Positions 25,348-35,315 are shown, counted from the first letter of the stretch. The stretch: DNA of 64,000 nt from Paraburkholderia sp. D15 (GCF_029910215.1 NZ_CP110395.1:2914001-2978000), one strand, 5' to 3'. Translations and numbers: made by a program. Notes: generated by a model not told the origin, from the sequence alone.

Positions 25348-25366
25348 TTTTTGTATCATACAAAAA
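25348..25366. promoter_or_regulatory. Perfect 19-bp palindrome upstream of the RHS gene
   Basis: TTTTTGTAT-C-ATACAAAAA, two exact 9-bp arms around one base, 70 bp before the RHS ATG. It is a candidate operator for the adjacent regulator or another dimeric protein. It is too AT-rich to be a terminator without a U tract on a stable GC stem. Confidence 0.45.
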
Positions 25367-25436
25367 CAGTCTTTTCGAACAGGCAAACTGATAATAAAGG
25401 CTGAGCCGACCACTTTTCCCGGACATCAAAATCATC

Positions 25437-28400
25437 ATGTCGATCATTTACTCTTCCGCATTCAACGAACTGGGTAGCGTCGCTGGACAACCGGACCCGA
25501 GAACTGGAATCTATTCGAAGAAAATCAGTCTTGGGCAGATTATCGGGAGCTATGGATTGGGACCTAAGTTTTCCTTAAATCTTCAGTTCAATCCGCTCGA
25601 TACGATCGGCATGATTTCGACTCCATTTGGTTGTGGATGGAGTTTGACTATTCCATGTTATCAATATGATTCAAGTACGAGCAGCGGCCAGCTGATCGTA
25701 CTTGACGGACAAAATTACGTGATGAGGAATGCCTTCGCCGGCAGACAGCCCACGCTGGACGGGTACACGCTACAGAACATGAAAGTGTCAATCCCGGATC
25801 CGCAAACTATCTCCGTCATTTACGCAAGTGGAGAAAACCTGATTCTCACTTATGACAACACCACGTTCGCATCAATCAAAACACTCACAAACAAACACGG
25901 CCGCAGTTTAAATTTTAATTATCTTGTCCAGAACGACGCGTCAACCCTGACTTCCATCAAGGACGATACAGGCGCGACGCTCGTCACCATGACCTATTCG
26001 GGACCAAGCACGACGATCACCTTCTTCCCGGACTATGAGTCCGAGACTTATTCCGTGGTGCTCAGCATGCTCGGCTCCCTTCTCGATAATGTCTCTTTTT
26101 CAAACGATCTTCATACGTCTAATTTTTTATATCAATCGATCGTTACCGGCACCGAAGCCATTAATTATATTTCCGGATACAACGATTCCAATGGCCTTTC
26201 TGAACAGGCGACATATTCGAGTACGCTTGCCCTGCCCAACGGCGCCCCCGTTCCGGCCATGTATGCGGTCACGACATTTACAAGCGATCCGGGAGCCGGC
26301 CAGCCGGCCAGTTACACGACGTATGAATACGGCGTCGGATCCGACGATCAGTCCGACGCGCAGGCGAACAACTATTTCGGCAACAACACGAACGTCATGT
26401 TCGCAAGTAACGTCGATACCCTCTCGAATTACCCGCGAGCGTACAGCTATACGAACAGGCTAACGCAACGTATTGACGGCAATCTCGCCAACGTGGAAAC
26501 CTACACCTACGACAAGTTTCACTCACAAGTGAAACTTGTCACGACTCAGGACAATGGCGCGCATTTGAAGACGGAAACCGCCGAATATTATGTGAGCGAG
26601 GCCGATCCGATCACGAATCAGTCGCCCATCTACATGTTTCCCAAGCAAAAAAAAACCTTGTACGAAGCGGACGGAAAGTCGCGGGAGGAAGTGATCCAGT
26701 TCGAGTGGGATGAAACGAGCGGCAATTTGCTGAAGAAGACCTCGGCAACGGGGATCGTCACCACCTTCGAGTACTACCCGGCTGACGGCGAAACCGGCCT
26801 GTGCCCCCCCGACCCCAATCAATTCTCAATCTATCTTAAGGAAAAGATCGTCTATCCGGTCCCGGATCTTGCGGCCGCGCCTATTCGCCATCGCACGTAC
26901 ACATACGACCAGCACCCGCGTGTCGATAGCGCCGACGGATACTACGTCGCGGTCACGACCCGAACGGAGGCCGACGATGACGGAAATATCTATCACCGCC
27001 GCAGCCTCGAGTATTACGACGACACCACCCAGTTATTCACCGCGGGCCGCAAGAAACAGATCACCGACACCTTCCTGTCTCCAGAGTCCGGCTCGACAAC
27101 TTACGATACAACCCATCAACTCACCTATACACAGGACACAGCCCTCTGCCAGGTAACGTCCACCCACGCGACCAAAGGCTTTGACGGAACAATCGACAGT
27201 TCGGCGAGAACGAAATCCTATCTGTCGGGTTTGCTTTACTCGACGGAAGACGTCACATCGGCAAACGTCGCCCTCAAGACCGCCTACTCGTACGATGGTC
27301 TGCGCCGCATCACCTCCCGCACGGTCTGTCCCGGCACACAGTACGAAGCGAGCAATCAGTACGAGTACATCAACGCCGGCGACAACACGCCCACGCAAAA
27401 AATCATCACCAAGGCAAACGGGTCGAAAACCAGGCAATCAGTCGATGGACACGGCAAACTGGTCAAAACCGAGACGCTCGACATCGACAACATACTGAGT
27501 ACCGGCACACCGCAGTATTACGTGACGGCCGAATGTCTCTATGACGCCCTGTCCCGCAAAGCGTCCGAATCCGGATACGACTACGTCGCGGGAGATACCG
27601 CCGACGCGCCGTCGGTTTCCGTCACCACCACCTACTCGTACGATTCATGGGGTGAAGTAGAATCGACGCAGGTCAACGGCGGTTACACGGTAATCGGACA
27701 AAGCGATCCGATCGCTCAAACGCGGTCAAGAACGGTCGTCATCGACGACGTCCCGCAGCAGCAGTCTCTCGTCGAATACGACCCGTTCAACAATCCGAAG
27801 ACTCAGACTCAATTCGAGGCGGACGGCACCACGCCGTACGCAACGACCAGCTCGGTTGGCGACGGCGCCGGGCGGACGATCAGCAGCACCGACGCGCTCA
27901 GGAATGTCACGCAAACCAGCTACGACTTCTTCGATCGAAGCGTACAAACGACACATCCGGACGGCAGCCGGGAAGCGTTGACCTACGCTCCCCACTCCGA
28001 TCAGGATTTGCCCACGTCGTTCACCTGGTTCGCCGACGAAAGCGACACCACGGGCATCGTGGCTGGCGAGCAGGAGTTCGACGGGCTTGATCGAGTCACG
28101 ACGGTACAGATTGGGCAACGAAAATTTCTGTCTGAATATACCGGCAACGCGCCGGTGCCCGATTCGATCACCACACCCGCACAGAACACCTTACTTTTCA
28201 CGCGTCAGCCTGAACTTGGGTACGCGACGCTCGAAAGCAGTCTCGCCGCGCCGCCGCCGTCTACGTCGGATGAAGCCGGGTTGACCTATACCTATGATCC
28301 CGTGAGCGGCGCATTACTGACTTCCAGTGCACTCGCGCCTGATGGAGACGAAGTGCGGCGGACGGTTACCTACTACCCGTCAGGCAGAGTCAAGACGAAC

Positions 28401-30362
28401 CAATACGACAGTACGCTTGCTTCCAGCAAGGCGACGGGTTGTGCCACGTACAGTTATTCCCTCGGCGGTTCGATTACGTCGTGGACAGATGCAGTCGGCA
28501 ACTCGCATACGATCAAATATTCGCCCGAAGGGTTCAAGAGCGAGCATCACGTCAACGACCAGCTTTCCGCTATCTACCACTGCGACAACTCCGGACGGGT
28601 CACGTCGACGCAAACCAGCGATGCGGACGGCAACACGCTGACGTGCGCCCTCGCCTTCGATACTCAAGGTCGCGAAACGACCCGAACGCTGACTCTGCCG
28701 GGTAACAGCGTACAGCAGCAGGTTCTGGGTTACGACCTGAACGACCGTGTCATCAGCCGGAACTGGACACGCGACGGAACCTTGGTACGCGCCGAAACCT
28801 ACACGTACGATTCTGTGAATCGCTTGACCGACTATGGCTGTACGGGGCCGGAATTACCTGATCTGCCCGACGGCTACAAGTTGACCGCGCAACACTTCGA
28901 ATTCGATGTCTGCGGCAATGTATCGTCAGTCAAGTCGACTTTGCTGAACGACCAGCAACTAACGATTACGAATACAGCCACACTCAGTTACTCGAGTGCG
29001 GAGCCGACACAACTCACGCAGATTTCGAATGACAGTGTTAGCGAATGGAACGTGACGCTGCAATACGATGCCGATGGCAATATGGTCACCGACGATCGAG
29101 GTCGGCAATTAAGCTTTAATGCGCGCGGACAATTGCTCGGTCTATCGGCATCCGCAGGCACGGGCGCCGCGCAATTGTGGTACGACGCGAGCGGCTTGCT
29201 GGTCGGCGAGAAATGTGAAGACGAAACTGATGCAACGCTGTTGTACTACGCCGGCTCTCAAGTGGTCAACGAAGTCCAAGGAGCGGCCAGCGCAACCTGG
29301 CTGGAGTCTCAGGCACGTTTGCTGTCGGGTTTCTCGGCGCAGGACAGCCAGCAGCTTCTGGGCAGCGATCAACAGGGATCGATCGTCAAGGCCTATGAAG
29401 GCGGCGAGGAAACCAGCCTGGTTTATTCGCCGCACGGCTATTGTGCCGTGACCGGCGAAACGCTGAACACTGTTCCGGCAAGCTATACCGGCGCAAGGCG
29501 GACGCGTGCGTCTGGCTATTACTTGCTTGGTAACGGGTATCGCGGCTATAACGCCGTACTAGGAAGATTCGCGAGCTGGGACAGTTCAAGTCCGTTCAAC
29601 ATCGGCGGCGGCAATGGGTATATTTATTGTGCCGGCGATCCTGTCAACAGGATTGACCCTTCGGGACACGGAATTTTCAGACTCGTAAGAAGAATCGTGA
29701 TGCGCACTGTAACGCACGTGATAAGTGAAGCCGCAGATGCAGGTGTCATGAGCGAAGATGTCGCGACAGGCGTGGAAGCTAAAATAATCGCTGTGGATGA
29801 AAGCCCTTTTACCGAGATTCCTCAGACCGTACTGGATAATTTTGATCCACTCGACACGTTTGGCGTGAAAGTTGCCACCGAATTTGCCGGAGATGCCACG
29901 GATTCTGGCATCGAAAATGGATTTGAGATAATCAAGCGAGGACTAGGACGCCAGAATGAATATCGCCTGCGAAAAGCTCGTACGCTCCGCGAGGAAGTGT
30001 GTAAACAAACCAGACTCGCTGCAAGCCACCTGAAATCGGCAGTCTGGAAAACAGCTCAAACATCCGTTCAAGAATACCGGGATACGGTCGAAACAATCTC
30101 GCCGTTTGGCCACAATAATCTGTTAGAACGGACATTTGAAAACGCAGAAAAAAACGCAATTAAAGGAGCAAGCCAAGAAGCGTTAAGCGATAAAGAAACA
30201 CTTAAGCGCGCGAATGATATCCAGCAAATTAATGCTTACGCGACTCACAACGGCATGCCGAAAGAATCCGGGGCGCACTCGACGAACACGATTTATCACG
30301 ATAATAAATCACCCGTACAATTAACCGGCTACTATGCAAATTCTCGCGAATCCTATATTTGA
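25437..30362 (+). CDS. RHS/YD-repeat protein with unassigned C-terminal tail
   Basis: 1641-residue RHS protein. The N-terminal 330 residues start MSIIYSSAFNELGSVAGQPD and include GIYSKKISLGQIIGSYGLGP, typical of small RHS proteins found in Pseudomonas and Burkholderia. YD repeats follow (YSYDGLRRITSR, YTYDSVNRLTDYG, QYDADGNMVTDDRG). The core is GNGYRGYNAVLGRFASWDSS (from residue 1365) and YCAGDPVNRIDPSGHG, where the shell normally ends. The last 230 residues after PSGHG are variable; they are charged and mostly helical in character and end GYYANSRESYI. No PAAR, VgrG or signal peptide is seen, so the export route is unknown. GC is lower than that of neighbouring genes, suggesting transfer. Confidence 0.88.
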   Translation: MSIIYSSAFNELGSVAGQPDPRTGIYSKKISLGQIIGSYGLGPKFSLNLQFNPLDTIGMISTPFGCGWSLTIPCYQYDSSTSSGQLIVLDGQNYVMRNAFAGRQPTLDGYTLQNMKVSIPDPQTISVIYASGENLILTYDNTTFASIKTLTNKHGRSLNFNYLVQNDASTLTSIKDDTGATLVTMTYSGPSTTITFFPDYESETYSVVLSMLGSLLDNVSFSNDLHTSNFLYQSIVTGTEAINYISGYNDSNGLSEQATYSSTLALPNGAPVPAMYAVTTFTSDPGAGQPASYTTYEYGVGSDDQSDAQANNYFGNNTNVMFASNVDTLSNYPRAYSYTNRLTQRIDGNLANVETYTYDKFHSQVKLVTTQDNGAHLKTETAEYYVSEADPITNQSPIYMFPKQKKTLYEADGKSREEVIQFEWDETSGNLLKKTSATGIVTTFEYYPADGETGLCPPDPNQFSIYLKEKIVYPVPDLAAAPIRHRTYTYDQHPRVDSADGYYVAVTTRTEADDDGNIYHRRSLEYYDDTTQLFTAGRKKQITDTFLSPESGSTTYDTTHQLTYTQDTALCQVTSTHATKGFDGTIDSSARTKSYLSGLLYSTEDVTSANVALKTAYSYDGLRRITSRTVCPGTQYEASNQYEYINAGDNTPTQKIITKANGSKTRQSVDGHGKLVKTETLDIDNILSTGTPQYYVTAECLYDALSRKASESGYDYVAGDTADAPSVSVTTTYSYDSWGEVESTQVNGGYTVIGQSDPIAQTRSRTVVIDDVPQQQSLVEYDPFNNPKTQTQFEADGTTPYATTSSVGDGAGRTISSTDALRNVTQTSYDFFDRSVQTTHPDGSREALTYAPHSDQDLPTSFTWFADESDTTGIVAGEQEFDGLDRVTTVQIGQRKFLSEYTGNAPVPDSITTPAQNTLLFTRQPELGYATLESSLAAPPPSTSDEAGLTYTYDPVSGALLTSSALAPDGDEVRRTVTYYPSGRVKTNQYDSTLASSKATGCATYSYSLGGSITSWTDAVGNSHTIKYSPEGFKSEHHVNDQLSAIYHCDNSGRVTSTQTSDADGNTLTCALAFDTQGRETTRTLTLPGNSVQQQVLGYDLNDRVISRNWTRDGTLVRAETYTYDSVNRLTDYGCTGPELPDLPDGYKLTAQHFEFDVCGNVSSVKSTLLNDQQLTITNTATLSYSSAEPTQLTQISNDSVSEWNVTLQYDADGNMVTDDRGRQLSFNARGQLLGLSASAGTGAAQLWYDASGLLVGEKCEDETDATLLYYAGSQVVNEVQGAASATWLESQARLLSGFSAQDSQQLLGSDQQGSIVKAYEGGEETSLVYSPHGYCAVTGETLNTVPASYTGARRTRASGYYLLGNGYRGYNAVLGRFASWDSSSPFNIGGGNGYIYCAGDPVNRIDPSGHGIFRLVRRIVMRTVTHVISEAADAGVMSEDVATGVEAKIIAVDESPFTEIPQTVLDNFDPLDTFGVKVATEFAGDATDSGIENGFEIIKRGLGRQNEYRLRKARTLREEVCKQTRLAASHLKSAVWKTAQTSVQEYRDTVETISPFGHNNLLERTFENAEKNAIKGASQEALSDKETLKRANDIQQINAYATHNGMPKESGAHSTNTIYHDNKSPVQLTGYYANSRESYI

Positions 30363-30493
30363 GTTACAACGATATTTTGCGTTTTTTTCGAGAGCATTTT
30401 TCACAGCGACGCTCGAATCCGTGATCGAAATAGTATCGGGCCAAACCGACAGCGACACGCGGCGTCCTCCTTTCTCTTCCGAGCCAGCCCATC

Positions 30494-30688
30494 ATGCTTA
30501 CCCGCCTCCGGCACACCGCCCCCCTCTGGCTCGTCCTCCTGACGAGCTGCACCTTCGTCTCCATCGAAGGCAACTCGAACACGGTCAGCGACACCGGCGG
30601 GCATGGCGGCGGCGTGACGCTGCCCGCCGCCTCGTCGCAGCCGACGCTCGCCGATCGGCTGCACGAGTGGAACGCCAAACCGAACTAA
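30494..30688 (+). CDS. Small lipoprotein
   Basis: 64 residues with a type II signal peptide: MLTRLRHTAPLWLVLLTSC, where LTSC is a good lipobox. The mature part (TFVSIEGNSNTVSDTGGHGG) is short and hydrophilic. It lies 131 bp after the RHS gene but has normal GC content, so it probably marks the end of the island rather than encoding an immunity protein. Ribosome site is weak. No family recognised. Confidence 0.6.
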   Translation: MLTRLRHTAPLWLVLLTSCTFVSIEGNSNTVSDTGGHGGGVTLPAASSQPTLADRLHEWNAKPN

Positions 30689-30708
30689 CCCACCCTCACG
30701 CCAACACT

Positions 30709-32109
30709 TCACCGCAACACCTCCAACCCATCCAGCAACGTCGGCACCAACTCCCCCACCGTGGGATGCACATGCATCGCAAACTGCAACGTCGGATACG
30801 TCGCGCCCGCCGTCATGATGTCGATAAACGTGTGAATCGCCTCATCCCCTTCTATCCCATGAATCGCCGCGCCGAGAATCCGTTTGCTCTGCGCATCCAC
30901 CATCACCTTCATCAGCCCATCGGTCTCGCCGCGCTCGCGCGCGCGTCCCACACGTGACATCGGCAGGGTCGCGAACAGCGCCGCGCGCCCGTCCTTGCGC
31001 ACCTCGGCCTCCGACATCCCGACCCGCGCCAGCGGCGGATCGACGAACACCGCATACGCCATGATTCGCGTGTCGACGCTGCGCGACCCACCGTCCAGCA
31101 GATTCGCCGCGACGATCTGAAAATCGTCATACGACGTATGCGTGAACGCGCCGCGTCCGTTGACGTCGCCGATCGCCCAGACGCCCGGCACGTTGGTGCG
31201 CAACTGACCGTCCACGGGAATCGTGCCGTGCCGGTCCGTCACGATGCCGGCCAGGTCGAGCCCGAGATCGTCGGTATTCGGCTCGCGGCCGGTCGCGAAC
31301 AGCAGATGCGACGCCTCCAGCGCGGGCACGTTCTGCTCGAAGCCGATACACACCTCATGCTCGCGATGCGGATGCGGCTCGACCCGCACCGGCTGCACGC
31401 CAAAACGGAACACCACGCCTTCGCGGGTCAGCACCTTCTGCACGGACTCCGCGAGATCGGCGTCCTCGCGCGTCAGCACGCGTTCGCCGCGCACCAGCAC
31501 GGTCACTTCGCTGCCGAAGCGTCTGAAGATCTGCGCGAATTCAAGCGCGATATAGCTGCCGCCGACAATCGCCAGATGTCGCGGCAATGCCGTCAGTTCG
31601 AGCAGGTTCGAGTTGGTGTAATAGCGAATCCGTTCGAGGCCTTCGAGCGGCGGCACGACCGCGCGCGTGCCCGTGTTGATGAAGATTTCATCGGCGCGGA
31701 GTTCGTCGAGCAGGGCGCCGTCCGCCCCGCTGATGGATAGCGTGTGCGCGCCCGTGAAGCGCGCGTGGCCGGTGAACACGGTGACGTTGTCCGCGCCGCG
31801 CAGCCACTTCTCGACGCCGTCGCGCGACTGGCCGATGATCCGGTCCTTGCGCGCCTTGACGGCCGCGAGATCGACGCTGACCGCGCCGCTCACCTGCACG
31901 CCGAGTTCCGCCGCATGACGCGCCACGTGCGCCGCGCGTGCGCTCGCCACATACGACTTGGTCGGCGTGCAGCCGACGTTCACGCACGTCCCGCCGAACG
32001 CCCCTCGCTCGATCACCGCGGTTTTGCGGCCGCTCTTGCCGAGACGCACGGCGAGCGGCGCGCCGCCCTGGCCCGTGCCGATCACGACGGCGTCGGAGTG
32101 CTGTGTCAT
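30709..32109 (-). CDS. FAD-dependent pyridine nucleotide-disulfide oxidoreductase (RclA/MerA-like)
   Basis: 466-residue flavoprotein of the glutathione reductase/dihydrolipoamide dehydrogenase family. FAD-binding start MTQHSDAVVIGTGQGGAPLA, redox-active disulfide GGTCVNVGCTPTK, NAD(P)-binding region HLAIVGGSYIALEFAQIFRR, and GVWAIGDVNGRGAFTHTSYD near the second FAD motif. The C-terminus MHVHPTVGELVPTLL matches the dimerisation domain. The pattern is closest to RclA and to mercuric reductase-like proteins without the N-terminal heavy-metal domain; there is no C-terminal Cys pair, so mercury reduction is unlikely. Start ATG at 32109; the frame extends upstream without support. It stands alone. 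Confidence 0.88.
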   Translation of the reverse strand: MTQHSDAVVIGTGQGGAPLAVRLGKSGRKTAVIERGAFGGTCVNVGCTPTKSYVASARAAHVARHAAELGVQVSGAVSVDLAAVKARKDRIIGQSRDGVEKWLRGADNVTVFTGHARFTGAHTLSISGADGALLDELRADEIFINTGTRAVVPPLEGLERIRYYTNSNLLELTALPRHLAIVGGSYIALEFAQIFRRFGSEVTVLVRGERVLTREDADLAESVQKVLTREGVVFRFGVQPVRVEPHPHREHEVCIGFEQNVPALEASHLLFATGREPNTDDLGLDLAGIVTDRHGTIPVDGQLRTNVPGVWAIGDVNGRGAFTHTSYDDFQIVAANLLDGGSRSVDTRIMAYAVFVDPPLARVGMSEAEVRKDGRAALFATLPMSRVGRARERGETDGLMKVMVDAQSKRILGAAIHGIEGDEAIHTFIDIMTAGATYPTLQFAMHVHPTVGELVPTLLDGLEVLR

Positions 32110-32227
32110 GGCAACGCTCCCGATGCTGGTGTGCAGGTCGAAGCATCTTACGCCGCGGCGGCCGGCTCGCGCCGGATCGAACGCGCGCTCAGCGCGCCTG
32201 ATCAACCGTCGTCACTCGACGTCGCGC

Positions 32228-34564
32228 TCAGCGCGCGTCGGGCACGGTATCGGGCACCGCCACCACCTGAACGGCCTGCCGCGCGTCGCGCAGGCCGCGC
32301 GCATACGCGCTCGCCCCCACCGGACGGCTGTACAGATACCCCTGCTGCTTGTCGCAATGGATCGCTCGCAGAAACGCCGCCTGCTCGACGGTCTCGACGC
32401 CCTCGGCGGTCACGTTCATGCCAAGCGAATGCGCCATCGCCACCACCGCCTGCGTGATCGCAATCGAGTCGCGATGATCGGGCAAGCCCGCGACAAACGA
32501 GCGGTCGATCTTCAGGTTATGCAGCGGAAAGCGTTTCAGATACGACAGCGACGAATACCCGGTGCCGAAGTCGTCGACGGAAATGCGCACGCCCATCGCG
32601 TTCAATGCGCTCAGGATCGGCAGCACGGAGTCGCTGTCGTGCATCAGCAGCCGTTCGGTGATCTCCAGCTCAAGCGCGGACGGCTCCAGTCCCGAACGCG
32701 ACAGGCAGCGTTCGATCCGTTCCAGCAAACCGTCGTTGAACTGACGCGGCGACAGATTCACCGCGACGATCAGTTCCGGCGCCAGCGTGTCGCGCCACAT
32801 CGCGGCCTGTTCGCATGCGCGCGCGAGCACCCACTCGCCGATCTCGGCGATCAGCCCGGAGTCTTCCGCGACCGGAATGAATTCGGCCGGCGACACGTTG
32901 CCGAGTTCGCCGTTGTACCAGCGCAGCAGCGCTTCGGCGCCGATCGTGCGGCCGTCCCGGCTATCGACGATCGGCTGATACACGAGGCTCAGTTCGTCAG
33001 CGGCCAGCGCGCGACGCAACGCCTGCTCGATCGTGAAGCGGCGTTGCAGATGCTGGTTCAGCTCGGCGGTGAAGAACTGGAAGTTGTTGCGCCCGCGCTG
33101 CTTCGCGTGATACATCGCCGAGTCGGCGTTGCGCATCAGCGTGGCGACGTCCTGGCCATCTTCGGGGAACAGACTGATGCCGATCGACGCGCCCAGGTAG
33201 TACTCGGTATCCGCCACCGCGAACGGCAGCGCGATCATGTCGAGAATGCGATGCGCGAGGCCGATCAGATACGCGGTGTTGTCGTACGAACTGACGACGA
33301 TCACGAACTCGTCGCCGCCCACGCGCGCGAGCGTGTCGTCGCGTCCAATGCATGCCGACAGACGTTCGGCGACGCTGCATAGCAACGCGTCGCCGGCTTC
33401 GTGCCCGGCGGTGTCGTTGACCTTCTTGAAGCTGTCCAGATCGACGAACAGCACCGCGACGCTCGCCAGTTCCGGCATGCCCGGCGACGAACCCGGCTTG
33501 AACAGATCGCGCATGCGCTCGGTCAGATACGCGCGGTTGTAGAGACCGGTGAGCGAATCGCGGGTGGCGAGAAACTTGAGCTGGCGTTGCGCCTCGCGCA
33601 CCGGTCCGATGTCGGTGAACGAGATCAGAACGGAGCCCGGTTCGGTTTCGCCGGGCTTGACGATCGGCACGACGTTTTCGGTGATCCACACCACGTCGCC
33701 GTTCACGAGTTCCACGCCGATCGTCACGCCGAGCTTCGGGCGGCAGGTCGCGAGCACTTGAACAGTCGGCAGGTCGGCCTGCGCGATGATGGAACCGTCC
33801 TCGTGAAAAGCGCGCTTCATCACCGTATGGATGCTGCGGCCGATCACGCGCGCGGTGGTATGCAGCAGACGCTGCGCGCTCGGATTGCAGGCGAGCACGA
33901 TGCCCTCGCGCGACTGCACGACGATACCTTCGATCAGATGATCGACCACCAGCCGGTGATGCTCCTCGCTGTGTTCGAGGCGCTGCATCATCGCGTCCTG
34001 GTGAACGGCCAGACCGACGCTGCGGCTGATGTCGCGCAGCAGGGTTTCTTCCTCGACGGTGGGCCGGCGCGGCGCGCGGTGATAGACGGCGAATGCGCCG
34101 AGCACCACGCCGGCGTCGTTCTCGAACGGCACCGACCAGCAGGCGCGCAGCCCGAGCGGCAACGCGAGGTGGCGGAATTCATCCCACAGTGGATCGGTTT
34201 CGATGTCTTCGACGGCGACGAGCTGGCGCTCGAACATGGCCGTGCCGCACGAGCCGTTGTGCGGGCCGATTTCGGCGCCGTCGATCGCGGCGTTGTAGTG
34301 CGCCGGCAATGAGGGCGCGCCGCCGACCCGGATGTGCAGACCGTCGGCGTCGAGCAGCAGGATCGAACAGGTCGCGCCGCCGCCGATCAGCGCTTCGGCG
34401 CGGCGGCAGACTTCGTCGAGCAAAGCCGGCAGCGGCGTATTGCAGGCGATCAGCCGCAATACGCTGCGCTCGCACGCCAGCATCTCCTCGGCCAGATCCG
34501 GCCGGGCGCGCGTGTTCTCAGGCGTTGCTCCCGTTGCGCTAACGGATGTCGCTTCACAAGTCAT
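32228..34564 (-). CDS. GAF-PAS-GGDEF-EAL cyclic-di-GMP signalling protein
   Basis: 778-residue cytoplasmic protein. Order: GAF (about 25-175; IGPHNGSCGTAMFERQLVAV), PAS (about 185-300), GGDEF (motif at residues 416-420, ARVGGDEFVIVV), EAL (motif at 544-546, GAEALLRWYNGELG; then LSPRQFNDGL, ELEITERLL, SVDDFGTGYSSLSYLKRFPL and EGVETVEQAAFLR). Both catalytic signatures look intact, so it may make and degrade c-di-GMP. The inhibitory I-site Arg before GGDEF is Gly (IGRDDTLARVGGDEF), so product inhibition should be weak. Start chosen at ATG 34564, preceded by a G-rich stretch; another ATG at 34588 is possible. No transmembrane segment. Confidence 0.93.
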   Translation of the reverse strand: MTCEATSVSATGATPENTRARPDLAEEMLACERSVLRLIACNTPLPALLDEVCRRAEALIGGGATCSILLLDADGLHIRVGGAPSLPAHYNAAIDGAEIGPHNGSCGTAMFERQLVAVEDIETDPLWDEFRHLALPLGLRACWSVPFENDAGVVLGAFAVYHRAPRRPTVEEETLLRDISRSVGLAVHQDAMMQRLEHSEEHHRLVVDHLIEGIVVQSREGIVLACNPSAQRLLHTTARVIGRSIHTVMKRAFHEDGSIIAQADLPTVQVLATCRPKLGVTIGVELVNGDVVWITENVVPIVKPGETEPGSVLISFTDIGPVREAQRQLKFLATRDSLTGLYNRAYLTERMRDLFKPGSSPGMPELASVAVLFVDLDSFKKVNDTAGHEAGDALLCSVAERLSACIGRDDTLARVGGDEFVIVVSSYDNTAYLIGLAHRILDMIALPFAVADTEYYLGASIGISLFPEDGQDVATLMRNADSAMYHAKQRGRNNFQFFTAELNQHLQRRFTIEQALRRALAADELSLVYQPIVDSRDGRTIGAEALLRWYNGELGNVSPAEFIPVAEDSGLIAEIGEWVLARACEQAAMWRDTLAPELIVAVNLSPRQFNDGLLERIERCLSRSGLEPSALELEITERLLMHDSDSVLPILSALNAMGVRISVDDFGTGYSSLSYLKRFPLHNLKIDRSFVAGLPDHRDSIAITQAVVAMAHSLGMNVTAEGVETVEQAAFLRAIHCDKQQGYLYSRPVGASAYARGLRDARQAVQVVAVPDTVPDAR

Positions 34565-34653
34565 ATGTGCGCCCCCCCATCCCAACATCGGCAGCTTAGT
34601 GTACGCGGTACACCGGGGTTTACGCGAATCGGGCGCGATTTAATGCAGATGCT

Positions 34654-35220
34654 TTACTTCAAACGCGCAATACCCGGTCGCGCGAGGTGCAAAACCTCAT
34701 AAACCGTGCGCCCCGCCGACTCGACCGGCGCCGCCGACGACAGCGTCAGCCGGATCAGCCGCCAGTTCGCGACGTCGAGCGCGGAGACCACCGCCACCGT
34801 GTCGTCGCGCTCGGCGATGCGGCGGTTCCCGGCCGCGTGTTCGGCGCGCAGACGCGCGCGGTCGTCGTGCTCGCCGATCGGCTGCTCCTCGCGGTGCAAC
34901 GACAGCGCCTGTTGCGCCGGACCCTTGCGCGCGTCGAGCGGCAACCAGGTTTCGACTTCCGGACGGCCGAAGTCGTCGATCACGTTCTGGAAGCGCGCGC
35001 CCATGAAGAAGTCGGCGGTCTGCTCCGCGTCGAGCCACAGATACACGGCGGAATAGACGTTCGCGGTCGCGCCGAAACGGCCGCGTTCACGGACGACGAA
35101 CGCCTTGAAACCCAAGCCCTCGGTGGCATCCCAAAGCGGGCCGCGGCGCGTCGCGCGCTCGCGGATGATGCCCATGTCATAGCTCGACGGCAAACGGTGC
35201 GAATACTGTTTGGCAAACAT
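34654..35220 (-). CDS. DUF4865 family protein
   Basis: 188-residue protein starting MFAKQYSHRLPSSYDMGIIR, with DATEGLGFKAFVVRERG and DFFMGARFQNVIDDFGRPEV, features I associate with the DUF4865 family found next to LysR regulators. Function unknown; the fold is probably a dimeric alpha/beta barrel-like domain. It is divergent from a LysR gene 95 bp away, which suggests regulation by it. The C-terminal part is Arg/Ala-rich (HDDRARLRAEHAAGNRRIAE). ATG at 35220 is preceded by AGGAGT-like sequence (TCAGGAGTCAGCG). Confidence 0.75.
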   Translation of the reverse strand: MFAKQYSHRLPSSYDMGIIRERATRRGPLWDATEGLGFKAFVVRERGRFGATANVYSAVYLWLDAEQTADFFMGARFQNVIDDFGRPEVETWLPLDARKGPAQQALSLHREEQPIGEHDDRARLRAEHAAGNRRIAERDDTVAVVSALDVANWRLIRLTLSSAAPVESAGRTVYEVLHLARPGIARLK

Positions 35221-35294
35221 CGCTGACTCCTGATGAGAAGAACTGGCGATCAGCTTGCGCCCGCCCAGTCATTAGAGCAACATATGACCGAATA

Positions 35295-35307
35295 TATCTA
35301 CGATAAA
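35295..35307. promoter_or_regulatory. Candidate LysR box (T-N11-A) in the DUF4865/lysR intergenic region
   Basis: TATCTACGATAAA contains the short dyad TATC-TAC-GATA in a T-N11-A frame, 8 bp before the LysR ATG. The 95-bp gap is AT-rich, as expected for divergent promoters. One of several possible frames, so only moderate support. Confidence 0.35.
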
Positions 35308-35315
35308 TTTTTGAT

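Noticed and set aside
30363..30708. The small lipoprotein gene as the RHS immunity gene.
   Set aside because: Composition is that of the core genome, it has a lipoprotein signal, and RHS immunity proteins are usually larger and cytoplasmic; kept as a separate gene.
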